A stretch of 64,000 nucleotides of DNA from Coprovicinus avistercoris (GTDB taxonomy: Bacteria > Actinomycetota > Coriobacteriia > Coriobacteriales > Atopobiaceae): positions 124,001-188,000 of the forward strand of contig DVMQ01000018.1 in assembly GCA_018714895.1 (NCBI GenBank), written 5' to 3'. Each line of letters begins with the position of its first letter. The first letter of the stretch is position 1. A program made the translations under genes and the position numbers. Positions 61,287 through 64,000 of this stretch are shown here, in pieces. Below the pieces are notes generated by a model, which worked only from the letters and a program-made list of their open reading frames with translations, searched no databases and was not told where the DNA came from.

Positions 61287-62240
61287 ATGAGCTCTTTAGT
61301 GCCTATCTTTTGGCTCATTGTGTTTGTGGTAATTGTTGCAGTTGTGCTCTTTAACACGTTGTTTGTCGTTAAACAGCAGCATGCGGTCATTATCGAGCGA
61401 CTGGGTCGATTCCAAAAAATTGTTGGGTCCGGTTTACATGCAAAAATTCCTATCATTGATCGTAAGGCAGCTACCGTAAGCTTGCGTACGATGAAAAATG
61501 GGTTTGATATTGATGCAAAGACAGAGGACAACGTTACCATTGGCCTTGAAGTCTCAGCTCAATATCACGTTTCCTATGAAATGGGACGTGGTCCTGCTGA
61601 TTCTGGTGTTTACAAGAGCTATTACATGCTCCAGCAGCCAGTGGCACAGATGCGCGATTTTATTACCGACGCTTTGCGCTCTTCTATTCCGGTCTATACG
61701 CTCGATGATGTTTTTGCCAAAAAAGACGATATTGCTAAAGATGTAAACGCGACAGTATCGGAACAAATGGCTGCGTACGGTTTTACGCTCGTTTCAACAC
61801 TCATTACGCGTATTGCTTTGCCACGCGAAGTTGAGGACTCCATGAATCAGATCAACGCTGCTCAGCGTACAAAAGCAGCAGCTCAGGATTTGGCTGAAGC
61901 AGATCGTATTCGTCGTGTTACCGAGGCTCAGGCAGAAGCTGAAGCAATGGAGAAGTCTGGCGAAGGTATTGCAAACCAGCGTAAGGCCATCGCTGTAGGC
62001 ATCAAAGATTCTCTTGAAACTATTCAGGAGACAGGCGTTACCAATGATGAGGCAAATAAGCTCTTCATGTATACGCAGTGGACCGAGATGATGACTGAGT
62101 TTGCCCGCACCGGAAAGAGTTCAACGGTTGTCTTGCCTGCAAGCTTTAAGGAAACTGCCTCCGTCTTTGAGCAGATGGTGGCAGCAGAAGAAACAAATGA
62201 GCAGGCAAATGTTCCTCCCGTTCCACCACAAGAAAACTGA
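61287..62240 (+). CDS. SPFH domain/Band 7 (stomatin-like) membrane protein
   Basis: 317 aa. N-terminal transmembrane helix ~5-28, then the stomatin core (FVVKQQHAVIIERLGRFQKI, GSGLHAKIPIIDRKA) and the Ala/Glu-rich coiled coil (AAAQDLAEADRIRRVTEAQA). It belongs to the QmcA/stomatin group, which organises membrane microdomains and can regulate FtsH-type proteases. No NfeD partner is adjacent in this window. AAGGAGGAGG precedes the ATG. An upstream in-frame start (61215) has no site. Confidence 0.93.
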   Translation: MSSLVPIFWLIVFVVIVAVVLFNTLFVVKQQHAVIIERLGRFQKIVGSGLHAKIPIIDRKAATVSLRTMKNGFDIDAKTEDNVTIGLEVSAQYHVSYEMGRGPADSGVYKSYYMLQQPVAQMRDFITDALRSSIPVYTLDDVFAKKDDIAKDVNATVSEQMAAYGFTLVSTLITRIALPREVEDSMNQINAAQRTKAAAQDLAEADRIRRVTEAQAEAEAMEKSGEGIANQRKAIAVGIKDSLETIQETGVTNDEANKLFMYTQWTEMMTEFARTGKSSTVVLPASFKETASVFEQMVAAEETNEQANVPPVPPQEN

Positions 62241-62288
62241 GGATGAGGTAAGCCTCGCTGAACAGACAGTTAAACAACCTACGAAAGC

Positions 62289-63407
62289 TTAGGCTCCAAA
62301 AATAGTTCGGACCGTATCATCCCAGGTGGTTTCATTAAGCGAAAGCGTGAGATTCGAGCCACCTGGGATAACTTCACCAGAAACATCGGCTGTTACAAAG
62401 CACTCGCGAATTGGTGTCTCAGCAATAAGGCGATTGTATTCTTCTGCGATAAGTTCAAGGTCCTTATCATCAATCTCATCGCCTGGTTCGAGGTCGAGGT
62501 CATACGTTATATAGGATGCTAGATCCCATGCAATGGAATCTACATCGGGGCAGTTCGCATAGAAGAAAATAATGCCGGATACATCGTAGCCTGCTTGAGA
62601 ACTTTCGTCTCCCGACGTATAGATGCTTACACTTGAGACTTTATAGGTTATTTTTGAGGTAATGTCAGAGCTTATAGTTTGGCTGTCCAAACCAACTTCA
62701 TCGAGCTCAAAGCCACAGGAATCTGTGAATTCATAGGAGAAAGCAGCCGAGGCTTGCTCTGAATAGGGGCTTTCGCCGGCAGCCATTTTATCCATTTCTG
62801 TACGCAATACATCAGAAGCAAGGTTATCGGCCGTGGTTTCGTTGTCGTACCAAGAAAGAGCAGGATCGATCGATGCCGTAGCAGGTTGGAGCGTGTAGGA
62901 GTAATCCAAGTCTTCAAATGGATCGATATATGCATAGTCGAATGTGTAGTCATACTCGTCATCGTCGGAAAACGACGATGAGATCGAATCTATACACGAA
63001 GGAATAATTGTTAAGGCTTGTGATATCACAATGATGATGAAGAACAGACCTAAGATGCGGTTGGCTGTTTTTCTCCGATGTTGTGGCACAGGAGAAGGAT
63101 TTGCATACCTTTTACGGTGACGACGTCGAGGTAAAGGTTTGGAAGCGGGCGTTTCTTGAACTTCTGGCGCTTCATAGGTAGGCGCGGTATATGAAGGATC
63201 ATGCCAGGTGTGCGTATCTTTTTTGGTGCCAACGGTACGATCTTTGGAGGACCTAAACGCATCGTCCGTATCTTCATCAGGCGAAACAATAGGATCATAA
63301 ACACCGGCAAAGTCTGGTTCATCATGGGGCATGATGGGGTCCGGTGCATTAAAGGGATCTATAACTTTTTCATCTTGCTCGGAGCGCCTGGTGCCTCGTC
63401 GTGCCAT
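62289..63407 (-). CDS. Single-pass membrane protein with external domain, unknown
   Basis: 372 aa. Residues 1-~115 are hydrophilic and Pro/Asp-rich, ending in a basic patch (RRRHRKRY). One transmembrane helix at ~118-140 (ILGLFFIIIVISQALTII) is followed by a Tyr/Asp-rich stretch (DDDEYDYTFDYAYIDPFEDL) and a ~190-residue external part with one Ser-rich segment. The layout resembles the proteins at 7232 and 25454. GGAG precedes the ATG. It converges on the SPFH gene. I cannot assign a family. Confidence 0.7.
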   Translation of the reverse strand: MARRGTRRSEQDEKVIDPFNAPDPIMPHDEPDFAGVYDPIVSPDEDTDDAFRSSKDRTVGTKKDTHTWHDPSYTAPTYEAPEVQETPASKPLPRRRHRKRYANPSPVPQHRRKTANRILGLFFIIIVISQALTIIPSCIDSISSSFSDDDEYDYTFDYAYIDPFEDLDYSYTLQPATASIDPALSWYDNETTADNLASDVLRTEMDKMAAGESPYSEQASAAFSYEFTDSCGFELDEVGLDSQTISSDITSKITYKVSSVSIYTSGDESSQAGYDVSGIIFFYANCPDVDSIAWDLASYITYDLDLEPGDEIDDKDLELIAEEYNRLIAETPIRECFVTADVSGEVIPGGSNLTLSLNETTWDDTVRTIFGA

Positions 63408-63439
63408 TGCTTCTCCAGTTCAAAGTAATACAAGCGTCA

Positions 63440-63478
63440 AAGGCCGATATACTCGTAAAACATGAGTATATCGGCCTT
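63440..63478 (-). terminator. Perfect 15-base hairpin after the lipoprotein gene
   Basis: AAGGCCGATATACTC (63440-63454) and its exact complement (63464-63478) around a 9-base loop, 44 bases beyond the lipoprotein stop. Only a short T run follows on the minus strand, so efficiency is uncertain. Confidence 0.65.
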
Positions 63479-63521
63479 ATAGTACGACGATCATATTGCT
63501 TCGGTAACCGCCAAACGATTT

Positions 63522-64000
63522 TTAGTCGTCGATTCTTAAATTGTATTCAAGGGTTTCCTCAGCATGATCAAGACGGTCTTCTAAGCGATCGGTCTCGCGG
63601 TCAATTTCGCGGAATTCTTCACGCGTTATAGTGCCGTCACGTGCCTCGCGTTCACGGGCATTTTCAAAGGCATCAATCTCACGATCAAGGGCATCAAGCT
63701 GGCTCTGAATATCGAGGTAGGTCTGATAATCTGCTTCGTAGTCGCCTGAAGCAGTGGTGTTTTGGCAGGTTGTTTCCAATTCACTGATGCGTGCTTCGAA
63801 GTCTGCCAGATCATCTGAGGAAGCTTGCTGAGAAGTATCAGTTGTAGACGAATCCTGCGCAGCGTCTTGTTTGTTTTGCGATGACTGTTGGTTTTCGGTC
63901 GAGGTATTCCCTTGCGTTGCTTGTAGCTCAGCAACCTGTTCTTCCAGTTCTTCTATGCGCTGTTGATCACTCGGATTTGAGCAGCCAACAAGAGCGAGGG
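63522..64000 (-). CDS. Coiled-coil lipoprotein, 5' end outside window
   Basis: The minus-strand frame is open to the window edge. The visible protein begins LALVGCSNPSDQQRIEELEE, the end of a lipoprotein signal peptide with lipobox LVGC, so only the first few residues are missing. Heptad-like stretches rich in Glu/Gln (RIEELEEQVAELQ) and a low-complexity Ser/Thr/Gln/Asn spacer follow, then a charged helical tail (EREARDGTITREEFREIDRE). It is exported and anchored to the membrane. No family recognised. Confidence 0.75.
   Translation of the reverse strand, partial: LALVGCSNPSDQQRIEELEEQVAELQATQGNTSTENQQSSQNKQDAAQDSSTTDTSQQASSDDLADFEARISELETTCQNTTASGDYEADYQTYLDIQSQLDALDREIDAFENAREREARDGTITREEFREIDRETDRLEDRLDHAEETLEYNLRIDD

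Noticed and set aside
1..64000. CRISPR arrays, rRNA genes, insertion sequences or prophage
   Set aside because: No spaced direct repeats, rRNA signatures, transposases, integrases or phage structural genes were seen on either strand.

Overview
The window most resembles the chromosome of a Gram-positive-type anaerobe of the Coriobacteriia (Atopobium/Lancefieldella/Olsenella relatives). This is inferred from gene content: very large fused 2-hydroxyacyl-CoA dehydratase activase proteins, a D,D-carboxypeptidase with a C-terminal membrane anchor, flavodoxin and Fe-S aldo/keto reductase genes, AzlCD, BcrAB-like ABC modules, frequent GTG/TTG starts and strong AGGAGG-type ribosome binding sites. No rRNA, phage, insertion sequence or CRISPR array was seen, and coding density is high on both strands.

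Layout. 1-8.6 kb (plus strand): the C-terminal part of an activase/dehydratase-like protein cut by the window edge, a GntR(YtrA)-ABC operon, tripeptidase PepT, two Cof-type HAD phosphatases and a one-helix surface protein. An initiator tRNA follows at 8.77 kb. 8.9-13.6 kb: a YtcJ-like amidohydrolase divergent from an M20 amidohydrolase plus OFA-type MFS transporter pair. 13.8-21.7 kb: a small membrane protein, a SlyD-type isomerase, an ArsC/Spx-like protein, a YbaK deacylase, a base-excision glycosylase, a D,D-carboxypeptidase, an MFS exporter and a decayed aldo/keto reductase. 21.7-28.5 kb: a B3/B4-domain protein behind a large hairpin, unknown small genes, several zinc-ribbon proteins and an S10 serine carboxypeptidase.

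28.5-33.7 kb: a minus-strand operon of a CP-ATP-grasp/alpha-E fusion, a transglutaminase-like protein and an AlkD-like protein, then a TetR regulator divergent from a flavodoxin. 33.8-40.8 kb: an EF-G paralogue of the TetM/TetO type, a response regulator-ABC-histidine kinase cassette and AzlCD. 40.9-46.3 kb: a complete fused activase/dehydratase-like protein of about 1564 residues with an overlapping TetR gene. 46.3-58.5 kb: a CmpB-type membrane protein, a UvrA paralogue apparently lacking the UvrB-binding domain, a fructokinase-like kinase, IspF, a guanidine-III riboswitch in front of an SMR exporter, an M18 aminopeptidase, ThpR, a type IIIA P-type ATPase divergent from a LysR regulator, and a ZIP transporter. 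58.6-64 kb: GNAT, a four-helix membrane protein with a leader terminator, VanZ-RDD, an SPFH protein, a one-helix surface protein and a lipoprotein cut by the right edge.

Recurring themes are peptide use (PepT, M20, S10, M18), envelope stress and drug export (two ABC modules, SMR, MFS, UvrA paralogue, TetM-like GTPase) and cation handling (P-type ATPase, ZIP). The best candidates for something undescribed are the two giant activase-dehydratase fusions, the structured leaders in front of the ATP-grasp/alpha-E gene and the B3/B4 gene, and the attenuator-like terminator at 59.57 kb.
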